DNA from: Streptomyces pactum
GTDB lineage: Bacteria > Actinomycetota > Actinomycetes > Streptomycetales > Streptomycetaceae
Reading direction: 5' to 3'
NCBI RefSeq assembly: GCF_016031615.1
Contig: NZ_JACYXC010000001.1
Coordinates: 6,882,001-6,946,000 of the forward strand
Length of the DNA stretch: 64,000 nucleotides
Shown here: piece after piece, positions 33,706-42,642 of the stretch
How positions within the stretch are numbered: the first letter of the stretch is position 1
How the letters are laid out: every line of letters starts with the position of its first letter
Program-made: the position numbers and the translations under genes
The notes under the pieces: model-generated
The model's database searches: none
Seen by the model: only the letters and a program-made list of their open reading frames with translations
What the model was told of the DNA's origin: nothing

Positions 33706-36048
33706 TCAGCGGTGCGCCGGGCGGCGGCCGGGCGGCTGCTCCGGCTCCGGCAGGGCGGGCGGCTCGGGCACCGGCCGTCGCTGCGGGTCCCCCACGGCAA
33801 CCGTCAGCGGGTCCCCGTAGTGCCGGATCTCCAGCGGCTCACCCCCGACCAGCGTGTACGTGGCCACCGAGTCGGTGATCTCCACCCGCAGGCAGCGGCC
33901 CCGCACCTGCACCGTGAACGCCAGCCGGCCCAGTTTCTCCGGCAGCTTGGGCGCGAAGTGGAAGGTGCCGTCCCGGTGCCGCATCCCGCCGAACCCGGCG
34001 ACCAGCGCCAGCCAGGTCCCGGCGAGCGAGGCGATGTGCAGCCCGTCCCGGGTGTTGTTCTGCAGGTCCTTCAAGTCCATCAGCGCCGCCTCGCCCATGT
34101 AGTCGTAGGCGAGCCGCAGATGGCCCACCTCGGCGGCGATCACGGCCTGGCAGCAGGCGGACAGCGAGGAGTCCCGTACCGTCAGCGCCTCGTAGTACGC
34201 GAAGTTGCGGGCCTTCTGCTCGGGGGTGAAGGCGTCCCCGCGGGTGAACATCGCCAGCACCAGGTCCGCCTGCTTGACGACCTGCTTCCGGTACAGGTCG
34301 AAGTAGGGGAAGTGGAGCAGCAGCGGGTACTGGTCCGGCCGGGTGCCGGCGAAGTCCCACACCTGGTGGCTGGTGAAGCCCCGGGACTGCTCGTGCACCC
34401 CCAGCACCCGGTCGAAGTGGACCGTCATGGCCTCCGCGGCGTCCCGCCACGCCGCCGCCTCCTCGTCGTCCACCCCCAGCGCGGCCGCCTCCTTCGGATG
34501 GCGCTCCACGATGTCGGCGGCGTCCCGCAGGTTCGACTGCGCCATGAGGTTGGTGTAGGCGTTGTCGTCCGCCAGCGCGCTGTACTCGTCCGGTCCGGTC
34601 ACCCCGTCGATGTGGAACCGGCCGTGGTGGTCGTGGTGCCCCAGCGAACGCCACAGCCGCGCCGTCTCCACCAGCAGCTCCACCCCGGTCTGCCGGGCGA
34701 ACTCCTCGTCCCCGGTGGACGACACGTACCGCACCACCGCCGCGGCGATCGCCGCGTTCACGTGGAACGCGGCGGTGCCGGCCGGCCAGTACCCGGAACA
34801 CTCCGCCCCGTCGATGGTCCGCCAGGGGAACGCCGCGCCGCGCAGGCCCAGTTGCTCCGCCCGCTCCCGCGCCTCCGGCAGCGTCGCGTGCCGCCACCGC
34901 AGCGCCTCGGCCACCGACTCCGGCGCGGTGTACGTCAGCAGCGGCAGCACGAACATCTCGGTGTCCCAGAAGGAGTGCCCGTCGTACCCGGAACCGGTGA
35001 GCCCCTTCGCCGGGATGGCCCGCTCCTCGCTCCGCGCGCCCGCCTGGAGCACGTGGAAGAGCGCGAAGCGCACCGCCTGCTGGATCTCCGCGTCGCCGTC
35101 CACCTCCACGTCGGCGCGGTTCCAGAAGTCGTCGAGGTAGCCGCGCTGCTGCTCCAGCAGCCCATGCCAGCCGGTGCTGCGGGCCCCCGCCAGCGCGGCG
35201 TCCACCTGGTCCCGCACCGCCGGCAGCGACCGCACCGCCGACCAGCCGTACGCCACCAGCTTCTCCAGCCGCAGCGTCTCGCCGGGCTTGAGCACCGCGG
35301 TCACCGTCATGCGCGCCAGGTCGTCACTGCTCTCGGTCGCGGTCCGCACCGTCTCCGGCCCGCGCACCACGTGGTCGGCAGCGGCGGCGATCCGCAGCCC
35401 GCTGCGCCGGGTGAGGTGCACCAGCCGCAGCCGGCTGCCCTCCGCGGCGTGGTCCTCCGGCTCCAGCGGCGACTCCAGGACCGCGGCCGCCCGCGGGTCG
35501 CCGCCCAGCGGCGGCAGCTGCTCGTTGGCGACCAGCTCCGACTGGATCACCACCCGCACCTCGGAGTCCACCGGCTCCACCTCGTACGCGATGCCGGCCA
35601 CCGCCCGCTGGGTGAAGGAGACCAGCCGGGTGGAGCGCACCCGCACCGTGCGCCCGGCCGGCGAGGTCCACTCGCAGCTGCGCTCCAGCACCCCGGCGCG
35701 CAGGTCCAGCACCCGCTCGTGGTGGTGGAGCGCCCCGTACCGCAGGTCGAACGGTTCGTCGTCCACCAGCAGCCGGATCACCTTGCCGTTGCTGACGTCG
35801 ATCACCGTCTGCCCGGACTCCGGGTACCCGTAGCCGGCCTCCGCGTACGGCAGCGGACGCAGCTCGTGCACCCCGTTGAGGTAGGTGCCGGGAAGCCCGT
35901 GCGGTTCCCCCTCGTCCAGGTTCCCCCGCCAGCCGACGTGCCCGTTGGAGAGGGCGAACAGCGACTCGCTCTGCGGCAGCACGTCCAGGTGCAGCGTGGT
36001 CTCCCGCAGGCACCACGGTTCGACCGCGTAGGCGTCATGGGCGATCAT
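33706..36048 (-). CDS. GH65 family disaccharide phosphorylase/hydrolase
   Basis: A 780-residue GH65 enzyme. The N-terminal beta-sandwich domain starts ETTLHLDVLPQSESLFALSNGHVGWRGN. The (alpha/alpha)6 catalytic domain carries KGLTGSGYDGHSFWDTEMFVLP and GVTGPDEYS with the general-acid Glu. The C-terminal part ends in a Pro-rich tail. GH65 members phosphorolyse maltose, trehalose, kojibiose or nigerose to beta-glucose-1-phosphate, or hydrolyse trehalose. It starts at ATG 36048, nine bases after the stop of a beta-phosphoglucomutase-like gene. This is the standard pairing, since that enzyme converts beta-glucose-1-phosphate to glucose-6-phosphate. Phosphorolysis is therefore more likely than hydrolysis, and the disaccharide is unknown. 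Confidence 0.9.
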   Translation of the reverse strand: MIAHDAYAVEPWCLRETTLHLDVLPQSESLFALSNGHVGWRGNLDEGEPHGLPGTYLNGVHELRPLPYAEAGYGYPESGQTVIDVSNGKVIRLLVDDEPFDLRYGALHHHERVLDLRAGVLERSCEWTSPAGRTVRVRSTRLVSFTQRAVAGIAYEVEPVDSEVRVVIQSELVANEQLPPLGGDPRAAAVLESPLEPEDHAAEGSRLRLVHLTRRSGLRIAAAADHVVRGPETVRTATESSDDLARMTVTAVLKPGETLRLEKLVAYGWSAVRSLPAVRDQVDAALAGARSTGWHGLLEQQRGYLDDFWNRADVEVDGDAEIQQAVRFALFHVLQAGARSEERAIPAKGLTGSGYDGHSFWDTEMFVLPLLTYTAPESVAEALRWRHATLPEARERAEQLGLRGAAFPWRTIDGAECSGYWPAGTAAFHVNAAIAAAVVRYVSSTGDEEFARQTGVELLVETARLWRSLGHHDHHGRFHIDGVTGPDEYSALADDNAYTNLMAQSNLRDAADIVERHPKEAAALGVDDEEAAAWRDAAEAMTVHFDRVLGVHEQSRGFTSHQVWDFAGTRPDQYPLLLHFPYFDLYRKQVVKQADLVLAMFTRGDAFTPEQKARNFAYYEALTVRDSSLSACCQAVIAAEVGHLRLAYDYMGEAALMDLKDLQNNTRDGLHIASLAGTWLALVAGFGGMRHRDGTFHFAPKLPEKLGRLAFTVQVRGRCLRVEITDSVATYTLVGGEPLEIRHYGDPLTVAVGDPQRRPVPEPPALPEPEQPPGRRPAHR

Positions 36049-36057
36049 GCGCGCTCC

Positions 36058-36795
36058 TCACAGCAGTTCGGCCAGATCCTCGACCACGATGTCGGCGCCG
36101 TGCCGCCGCAGCGCCTCGGCCTGACCGGTGCGGTCCACCCCCACCACGTACCCGAAGTCGCCCGCCCGCCCGGCGTCCATCCCGGCCAGCGCGTCCTCGA
36201 AGACCGCCGCCTGCGCCGGGGTCACGCCCAGTTCCCGGGCGGCCTCCAGGAAGGTGTCCGGGCGCGGTTTGCCCGGCAGCCCCCGCTCGGCGGCGACCAC
36301 CCCGTCCACCCGGACCTCCAGGTCCTGCGCCAGTCCGGCCGAGGCGACCACGTCCCGGCAGTTGGCGCTGGAGGACACCACGGCGGTGCGCAGCCCGGCC
36401 GCCCGCACCGCCCGGAGGAACCGCACCGACCCGGGGTACGCCGCCACCCCGTCCTCGCGGATCTTCCGCAGCAGCAGCTCGTTCTTGCGGTTGCCCAGCC
36501 CCTGCACGGTGTCCCGGTCCGGCGGGTCGTCCGGCGACCCCTCCGGCAGCCGCACCCCGCGGGAGGCCAGGAAGGTACGCACCCCGTCGGCGCGCGGCCG
36601 CCCGTCCACGTACTCGTCGTAGTCGTGCACCGGGTCGAACGGGCGGAACCCGGGCCCGTCCCGGTGGCGCAGGAAGTCGTCGAAGGTCTCCCGCCAGGCG
36701 GCGGCGTGCACCACGGCGGTCCGGGTCAGGACCCCGTCCAGGTCGAACAGGCAGGCGGTGATGGCGGGCGGCAGCTTCGGTGCGGGCGTGGTCAT
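36058..36795 (-). CDS. Beta-phosphoglucomutase-like HAD hydrolase
   Basis: A 245-residue HAD subfamily IA protein. Motif I is CLFDLDGVLTRTA with the nucleophile Asp and the acid/base Asp two residues later. Motif II is VVSSSANC, motif III includes the Lys of LPGKPRPDTF, and motif IV is VFEDALAGMDAG. The cap (about residues 30-110) contains VDGRPRADGVRTFLASRG, typical of the GH65-linked beta-phosphoglucomutase group. It starts at ATG 36795 and is immediately followed by the GH65 gene. Cytoplasmic conversion of beta-glucose-1-phosphate to glucose-6-phosphate is the expected role. Confidence 0.88.
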   Translation of the reverse strand: MTTPAPKLPPAITACLFDLDGVLTRTAVVHAAAWRETFDDFLRHRDGPGFRPFDPVHDYDEYVDGRPRADGVRTFLASRGVRLPEGSPDDPPDRDTVQGLGNRKNELLLRKIREDGVAAYPGSVRFLRAVRAAGLRTAVVSSSANCRDVVASAGLAQDLEVRVDGVVAAERGLPGKPRPDTFLEAARELGVTPAQAAVFEDALAGMDAGRAGDFGYVVGVDRTGQAEALRRHGADIVVEDLAELL

Positions 36796-37325
36796 GCGAC
36801 GCTTGTCCCCCCGCCCCCCGCGATGCATTCCTGGTGCCCGCGGATCTCGTCCGGCCGGGCGCGTCCGCTCCGGACGGCCGGACGGGCGGGATCCGCGGGC
36901 GCGCCGCGGGGTTCCGCGGTGCCGGTGCGCGCCGGGACGTGCCGTGCCGGCGTGCCGCCGGGACGTGCGGTGCCGGTGCCCCGCCGGGACGTGCGGTGCC
37001 GGCGCGCCGGCCCGGGGGCCGGTGCGCGGACCGGCGAGGGCGTCCGCCCGGGCCGGGGATGCTCCCGGGTCCGCCCGGGCCGCCTGCCGGGGGTCCGGGT
37101 GCTGCCGGGCCGCTCGGCTCACGGGTGCCGGCGGACCGGCCCGGTGGCCGGGTGCGCGGACCGGCCGGAGCCGAGGACTGCGGTTGACCCCCGCCGGCCC
37201 CGGCCCCGCCGACCCCCGCGGCCCCGGCCGGTCGGCCTGGTCCCGTGGCGCGGGCGCTCCGCCCGGGGCCGCGGGGCCGCCGGTGCCGCACCGGCCGCGC
37301 GCCCCGTCGTCCCGGGGACCGCGGG
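36796..37325. other. Spacer with short GC repeats
   Basis: About 530 bases between two leftward genes. Near 36920-37020 a 20-30-base unit of the type cgccgggacgtgcggtgccgg recurs about three times imperfectly. Long open frames cross it on both strands but encode Arg/Pro/Gly repeats. No gene is supported. Confidence 0.5.
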
Positions 37326-38285
37326 TCAGCCGGGGGCGGGCGCCTCCCCGCCCGCCCAGCGGCGGTGGCAGTCCCAGGCCTCCAGGGAACGGCGGCTGAC
37401 GAACCGGTGCTCCCGGCCGGTGACCGGGTCGGTGAACTTCACCGCCCGGGCCAGCAGTTGCAGCGGCCGGCCGAAGTCGTCCGGCGCCGGGTCGGTGACG
37501 ACCGGGTAGACCGGGTCGCCCAGGATCGGCACGCCCAGCCCGCTCATGTGCAGCCGCAGCTGGTGGGTGCGTCCGGTGAGCGGCACCAGCCGGTAGCGGC
37601 CCAGCCCCTCCCGGTGCTCGGCCAGCTCGACCACCGTCTCGCTGTTCGGCTCGCCCGGCACCTCGCGCGCGGCGATCACCCCGCGCTCCTTGACGATCCG
37701 GCTGCGCACCCGGCACGGCAGCCGCAGCCCGGGCCGGTACGGCGCCACCGCCTCGTACTCCTTGCGGACCCGCCGCTGCTGGAACAGGCCCTGGTACGCA
37801 CCGCGGTGCTCGGGGCGGATCACGAACATCACCACCCCGGCGGTCAGCCGGTCCAGCCGGTGCGCGGGACTGAGCGCGGGCAGCCCCAGCCGGTGGCGGA
37901 GCCGGACCAGGGCGGTCTCGGCCACGTGCCGGCCGCGCGGGGTGGTCGCCAGGAAGTGCGGCTTGTCCACCACCAGCAGGCACTCGTCGCGGTACAGCAC
38001 CTCCAGCGGGAAGGGGACCGGGACCTCCGGTTCGAGCGGGCGGTGGAACCACACGTACGCGCCGGGGGCGAAGGGCGCGTCCACCGCCACCGGCCCGCAC
38101 TGCCCCACGATCGCGCCCTCCCGCAGCATCGCGTCGATCCGCGCCGCGCCCAGCGCGGGCAGCCGGTCGGCCAGGTGGTCCCGCACCGTTGCCCAGGGGC
38201 CCTCCTCGGGCAGCCGCAGCCGGACCGGGTCGAGCCCGCCGCGCTGCGGCAGGGGCGCGGGCGGGGCCTTGGTTTTCCGTCTCAT
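37326..38285 (-). CDS. RluA-family pseudouridine synthase
   Basis: A 319-residue RNA pseudouridine synthase of the RluA family. The catalytic motif is HRLDRLTAGV with the essential Asp (about residue 145). The later family motifs are GRTHQLRLHMSGLGVPILGDPVYP and, before the catalytic motif, VVDKPHFLATTPRG. There is no S4 domain, though DAMLREGAIV near residue 55 may be a remnant. It probably modifies a uridine in 23S rRNA or tRNA in the cytoplasm. The start is ATG 38285. It is a lone gene. Confidence 0.88.
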   Translation of the reverse strand: MRRKTKAPPAPLPQRGGLDPVRLRLPEEGPWATVRDHLADRLPALGAARIDAMLREGAIVGQCGPVAVDAPFAPGAYVWFHRPLEPEVPVPFPLEVLYRDECLLVVDKPHFLATTPRGRHVAETALVRLRHRLGLPALSPAHRLDRLTAGVVMFVIRPEHRGAYQGLFQQRRVRKEYEAVAPYRPGLRLPCRVRSRIVKERGVIAAREVPGEPNSETVVELAEHREGLGRYRLVPLTGRTHQLRLHMSGLGVPILGDPVYPVVTDPAPDDFGRPLQLLARAVKFTDPVTGREHRFVSRRSLEAWDCHRRWAGGEAPAPG

Positions 38286-38751
38286 CTCGCCGTCCACCCT
38301 AAGCGGTGCCCCGCCGGCGGTGCGGGGTGCCCGCCGGGCCACCGGGCCCGGCTGCCGGGTGCGGCGTCCCGGCACCTCGGGCCGTGCCGGGCCGGCCGTA
38401 CGACCCCGGCCCGCCGGCCCGGGCGGGGCCCGCCACCCGCCGCCCGGGAGGCGGATCGGGCCCGTCCGCCGCCGGAGGCGGAGCGGCCCGCTCCGAGGGC
38501 GGGCCCCGCGGCGCCCGGGACGGCCACGGTGGTCCGGTGCGGCCGGCCACGGCGGTCCGGTGCCGCTTCGTGCGCCCCGCCCGTCCCGCGCCCGTGGAGG
38601 CGCCGCGGACGCCGCGTGCCCGCGGGCGGACGACGGGGCGGACCGGCGCCGGCTACGGCGGGTCGGGTGGGCCGTGCGGTGCCGCCGGGCGAGCCGGACC
38701 GCCGGTTCCGCGTCCGCGGTGTAGAGGTGGTCGCGTCCCGGAAGGAGGAGG
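38286..38751. other. GC-rich spacer before the carotenoid locus
   Basis: About 465 bases between the leftward pseudouridine synthase gene and the rightward crt operon, so promoters for both should be here. I see only GC-rich shadow frames and no convincing -10 or -35 boxes. Confidence 0.4.
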
Positions 38752-39060
38752 ATGGCCGTTCAGCGCCGTAGCCTGTCGGACCCCACCGCCGTGGGCGCCG
38801 GCCCCGCCGGCTCCCGCCGTGCCGACTCGTGCGTCGGCGCCGCCGGCTCCCGCCGTGCCCGCCCGTGTGCCGGCCCCGCCGGCCCCCGCCGCGCCCGCCC
38901 GTGCGCCGGGACCACCGGTCCGGCACCCTCCGTCGCGTGCACCGGGGGCGGAATGCCGCCCGGCAGCGCCGGCCGGGGGACGTCGCCTGGGACCACCGGC
39001 CGGGGCACCCGGTACCGGACCGCCGGCCACGGGCCCCTCGTCGGGCGGCGGTCCGGGTGA
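38752..39060 (+). CDS. Doubtful repeat-rich small ORF upstream of crtY
   Basis: A 102-codon frame begins at ATG 38752 directly behind AAGGAGGAGG, the best-looking ribosome binding sequence for kilobases, although the spacing is very short. The product is dominated by a degenerate 13-residue repeat (GPAGSRRADSCVG, GAAGSRRARPCAG, GPAGPRRARPCAG). It ends close before crtY. It could be a leader peptide coupled to crtY, a recently expanded repeat, or no gene at all. The composition resembles shadow frames. Confidence 0.25.
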   Translation: MAVQRRSLSDPTAVGAGPAGSRRADSCVGAAGSRRARPCAGPAGPRRARPCAGTTGPAPSVACTGGGMPPGSAGRGTSPGTTGRGTRYRTAGHGPLVGRRSG

Positions 39061-39138
39061 GGCGGCCCGGCACCGGCCGTGGCCCGGGGCCCGCGGCGCC
39101 CGGGGCGGGGGGCGGGCCGACCGGGGGACGGGCCCGGG

Positions 39139-40335
39139 GTGATCGTGGTGGGCGGCGGCGCGGCCGGGCTGAGCCTGGCGCACCGGCTGGTCCTGACCGG
39201 CAGCCACCCCGTCACCCTGATCGAACCGCCGGACGGGCCGCCGCGGCCGCCGGAGCGCACCTGGTGCTTCTGGGACCGGGACACCGGCGACCTCCGGGAG
39301 GCGATCGGCGCCTCCTGGTCGCGGCTGCGGGTGCGCGGCCCCGACGGCGGCGAGGTCACCGTCGATCCGGCGCCGCTGCGCTACCACATGCTGCGCTCCG
39401 CCCGCTTCGAGCGCCTGGTGCACGCCCGGCTCGCCGGGTCCCGCACGGCGCGCGTGGTGCGCGCGACGGCGCACACGGTGCGCGACGTGGCGGGCGGCGC
39501 GGAGGTGCGCTGCGCGGCCCCGGACGGCCGGGAGCTGACGCTCTGCGCCCGCCTCGTGTTCGACTCCCGTCCGCTGCCCGCCCTGCCGCCGGCCAGGACG
39601 CTGCTCCTCCAGCACTTCCGCGGCTGGTTCGTGCGGACCGCCGGGGACCGGTTCGACCCCCGGGTGGCGGACCTGATGGACTTCCGGGTGCCCCAGCCGC
39701 GCCACGGTCTCGCCTTCGGCTACGTCCTGCCGCTGGCACCGGACCGGGCGCTGGTCGAGTACACCGAGTTCTCCCGCACCCCGCTGACCACCGCCGGGTA
39801 CGAGGCGGCGCTGGGCCACTACGGCCGGGACGTCCTGCGGCTGGGCCCGTTCACCGTGGAGGCGGCCGAACAGGGCGTCATCCCCATGACCGACGCGCGC
39901 TTCCCGCGCCGGTCCGGTCCCGCGGTGTTCCGGATCGGCACCGCCGGCGGCGCCACCCGCCCGGCGACCGGCTACACCTTCGCCGCCGTACAGCGGCAGA
40001 GCCGGGCCATCGCCGCCGCGCTTCGTGACGGCCGCGCGACCGTCCCGGCCCCGCACCGGCGGCGCGCGCTGGCCATGGACGCGGTGCTGCTGCGGGCCCT
40101 GGACACCGGGCGGATCGACGGCCCCGCCTTCTTCACCGGGCTGTTCCGCCACACGCCCGCGGAACGGCTGCTGCGCTTCCTCGACGGCGCCACCACCCCC
40201 TGGGAGGAGTGGGGCATCGGGGCCCGCACCCCCGTCGTCCCGATGCTGCGCACCGCCCTCGAACTGCCCTTCCTGCCCCGCCGCGCCCGTCCCGCGGCCG
40301 GCACCGCACCCCGGCACCGGGAGAGACCGTCATGA
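39139..40335 (+). CDS. crtY: Lycopene beta-cyclase CrtY
   Basis: A 398-residue FAD-dependent lycopene cyclase when started at GTG 39139, which has GGGGGA 10 bases upstream and puts the dinucleotide-binding motif VIVVGGGAAGLSLAHRL at the very N terminus. An in-frame GTG at 39079 would add 20 low-complexity residues. Further family marks are RTWCFWDRDTG near residue 50 and LPLAPDRALVEYTEFSRTPL near 205. The C-terminal part includes the GTAGGATRPATGYTF motif. It cyclises lycopene to beta-carotene. It is the first gene of crtY-crtT-crtU, with an ATGA overlap to crtT. Confidence 0.9.
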   Translation: MIVVGGGAAGLSLAHRLVLTGSHPVTLIEPPDGPPRPPERTWCFWDRDTGDLREAIGASWSRLRVRGPDGGEVTVDPAPLRYHMLRSARFERLVHARLAGSRTARVVRATAHTVRDVAGGAEVRCAAPDGRELTLCARLVFDSRPLPALPPARTLLLQHFRGWFVRTAGDRFDPRVADLMDFRVPQPRHGLAFGYVLPLAPDRALVEYTEFSRTPLTTAGYEAALGHYGRDVLRLGPFTVEAAEQGVIPMTDARFPRRSGPAVFRIGTAGGATRPATGYTFAAVQRQSRAIAAALRDGRATVPAPHRRRALAMDAVLLRALDTGRIDGPAFFTGLFRHTPAERLLRFLDGATTPWEEWGIGARTPVVPMLRTALELPFLPRRARPAAGTAPRHRERPS

Positions 40336-41063
40336 CCCTGCTGCGCGACCGCGACCTGGCCCGCGCCTTCGACCACGCCGCGCACACCTACGACCGGCTC
40401 ACCGCCCTCAGCCCCGGCCACCGCACCGAACTGCTCCGCTCGGCGCGCCGGCTGCGGCTGCCCGCCGGCGGGGCCGGGCTGCACGTCCTGGACCTCGGCT
40501 GCGGCACCGGCGCCTCCACCCGGGCGCTGCTGCGGGCCGCGCCCCGGGCCCGGATCACCGGCATCGACGCCTCGCCCGGGATGCTGCGCCGGGCCCGGGC
40601 CGCACCGTGGCCGCCCCGGGTGCGCTTCCGGCAGCTGACCGCGGAGGAGGCCGTCACGGCCGGGGAAGGCCCCTTCGACGCGGTCTTCGCCGCCTTCCTG
40701 CTGCGCAACGTCACCGACCCGGACCGGATCCTGGCCGGGGTGCGCACCGTCCTGCGGCCCGGCGGGCGGCTGGCCGTGCACGACTACAGCCTCAGCGGCT
40801 CGGCCGTGCACCGCGCCCTGTGGACCGCCGTGTGCCGCGGCGCGATCATCCCGGCCGGCACGCTCACCGGCGACGGCGCCCTGTACCGCCACCTGTGGGC
40901 GGGCGTCCTCGCCTTCGACACCGCCCCGGCCCTCACCGACCGGCTGCGCCGCCACGGGTTCACCCAGGTGCGCGCCGCCCCGGCCGCCGGGTGGCAGACC
41001 GGCATCGTGCACACCTTCCTCGCCCGCAACGGCCCGGCCGGCGGAGCGGGGCGGGACCGGTGA
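40332..41063 (+). CDS. crtT: CrtT-like SAM-dependent methyltransferase
   Basis: A 243-residue class I methyltransferase of the UbiE/COQ5 type. Motif I is VLDLGCGTGAST (about residue 52), then ITGIDASPGMLRRA, FDAVFAAFLLRNVTDPDRIL and LRPGGRLAVHDYS. It begins at ATG 40332 inside the end of crtY and ends in a GTGA overlap with crtU. In Streptomyces crt loci the gene at this position is called crtT. Its exact substrate is unsettled, but a carotenoid end group or related isoprenoid is expected. Confidence 0.85.
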   Translation: MTLLRDRDLARAFDHAAHTYDRLTALSPGHRTELLRSARRLRLPAGGAGLHVLDLGCGTGASTRALLRAAPRARITGIDASPGMLRRARAAPWPPRVRFRQLTAEEAVTAGEGPFDAVFAAFLLRNVTDPDRILAGVRTVLRPGGRLAVHDYSLSGSAVHRALWTAVCRGAIIPAGTLTGDGALYRHLWAGVLAFDTAPALTDRLRRHGFTQVRAAPAAGWQTGIVHTFLARNGPAGGAGRDR

Positions 41064-42640
41064 GCCCCCGACGGCGCGGCGCGGCCCGGCCGGGCCGCGA
41101 CCGCAGGGCCGAGCTGCTGCGGCCGTCACCCGGCCGGGACCGGCTCCCGCACCGGGACGCGCCGTCCGTCGCCGTGGTCGGCGGCGGGATCGCCGGGCTG
41201 GCCGCGGCCACCCTGCTGGCCGAACGCGGCGCCCGGGTGACCCTCTACGAGCGGCGGGACGGCCTCGGCGGCCGGCTGGCCGGCCACCGCACCCGCCTCG
41301 CCGACGGCTCCACGGTGACCATGAGCCGCGGCTTCCACGCCTTCTTCCGGCAGTACTACAACCTGCGCGGCCTGCTGCGGCGGACCGACCCCGGGCTGTC
41401 GCGACTGGTCCCGCTGCCCGACTACCCCCTGCGGCACAGCGGCGGCCTCACCGACAGCTTCGCCCGCGTCCCGCGCACCCCGCCGCTGAGCGCCCTCGGA
41501 TTCGTCGCGCTGAGCCCCTCCTTCGGCTGGCGGGACCTCACCGCCCTGGACGCCCGGGCGGCGCTGCCGCTCCTCGACGTCCGGGTGCCGGACGTCTACG
41601 AGCGGTTCGACGGCATCGGCGCGACCGCGTTCCTGGAACGGGTGCGCTTCCCCGAGGCCGCGCACCACCTGGCGTTCGAGGTGTTCTCGCGCAGCTTCTT
41701 CGCCGACCCCCGCGAACTGTCCGCCGCCGAACTGCTGCTGATGTTCCACATCTACTTCCTCGGTTCCGCCGAGGGCCTGCTCTTCGACGTGCCCGACGAC
41801 CCCTTCCCGCAGGCGCTGTGGGAGCCGCTCGGCGGCTACCTCCAGCACCTGGGGGCGCGCATCCGCACCGCCACCCCGGTGCACGCCCTCCACCCGGGCG
41901 ACGGCGGGGGAGCGGTGGTGCGGACCAGCACCGCCGAGGACCACCACCACGCGGCCGTCCTCGCCCTGGACCCCGCCGGGCTGCGCCGGCTGGTCGCCGC
42001 CTCCCCCGGTCTGGGCACCCCCGGCTGGCGGGACGGCATCGCCGCCCTGCGCACCGCACCGCGGTTCGTCGTCTCCCGGCTCTGGCTGGACCGGCCGGTC
42101 CGCGCCGACCGCCCGGGATTCCTGGGCACCAGCGGGTACGACGGGCTGGACAACGTCAGCGTCCTGGAACGCTACGAGCGCGAGGCCGCCCGCTGGGCCG
42201 CCCGGACCGGGGGCTCGGTGGTCGAACTGCACGGCTACGCCGTCCCGGACGGCGCGCGGCCGGAGCACGTTCAGGACCGGCTGCTGGACCGGCTGCGCCG
42301 GGTCTACCCCGAGACCGGCGCGGCCCGGATCGTCGACGCCCGGCACGAGTGGCACGCCGACTGCCCGCTGTTCCCCCTCGGCGGCCACCGCCGGCGACCC
42401 ACCGTGCGCACCCCGCACCCGTGGCTCACGCTGGCCGGTGACGCCATCCGCTGCGATCTGCCGGTGGCGCTCATGGAGCGCGCCGCCACCACCGGCTTCC
42501 TCGCCGCCGGCGCCCTGCTCGCCGGGTGGGGAGTCCGCGGCCAGGAGCTGTGGACCGTCCCCCGCGCGGGCCGCTGGCGGGGGCTGCGGGCCCTCGCCGC
42601 CCGCGCCGCCCGCCGGGAGCCGCCGGGGCCCGCGGGGTGA
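41060..42640 (+). CDS. crtU: CrtU, beta-carotene desaturase/methyltransferase (aryl carotenoid synthase)
   Basis: A 526-residue FAD-binding amine-oxidase-like protein starting at GTG 41060. The nucleotide-binding fold VAVVGGGIAGLAAATLLAERGARVTLYERRDGLGG lies near residue 38 after a basic N terminus. GFHAFFRQYYNLRGLLRR, SFFADPRELSAAELLLMFHIYFLGSAEGL and the C-terminal LAGDAIRCDLPVALMERAATTGFLAA match the aryl-carotenoid synthase group. CrtU converts the beta rings of beta-carotene to aromatic phi rings by desaturation and methyl shift, giving isorenieratene. Its end is only two bases from the end of the convergent Rieske gene, with no room for a terminator. Confidence 0.88.
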   Translation: MSPRRRGAARPGRDRRAELLRPSPGRDRLPHRDAPSVAVVGGGIAGLAAATLLAERGARVTLYERRDGLGGRLAGHRTRLADGSTVTMSRGFHAFFRQYYNLRGLLRRTDPGLSRLVPLPDYPLRHSGGLTDSFARVPRTPPLSALGFVALSPSFGWRDLTALDARAALPLLDVRVPDVYERFDGIGATAFLERVRFPEAAHHLAFEVFSRSFFADPRELSAAELLLMFHIYFLGSAEGLLFDVPDDPFPQALWEPLGGYLQHLGARIRTATPVHALHPGDGGGAVVRTSTAEDHHHAAVLALDPAGLRRLVAASPGLGTPGWRDGIAALRTAPRFVVSRLWLDRPVRADRPGFLGTSGYDGLDNVSVLERYEREAARWAARTGGSVVELHGYAVPDGARPEHVQDRLLDRLRRVYPETGAARIVDARHEWHADCPLFPLGGHRRRPTVRTPHPWLTLAGDAIRCDLPVALMERAATTGFLAAGALLAGWGVRGQELWTVPRAGRWRGLRALAARAARREPPGPAG

Positions 42641-42642
42641 CC

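Noticed and set aside
33712..37509. A 1265-codon rightward frame
   Set aside because: It is antisense to the GH65 and beta-phosphoglucomutase genes and has no recognisable domain.
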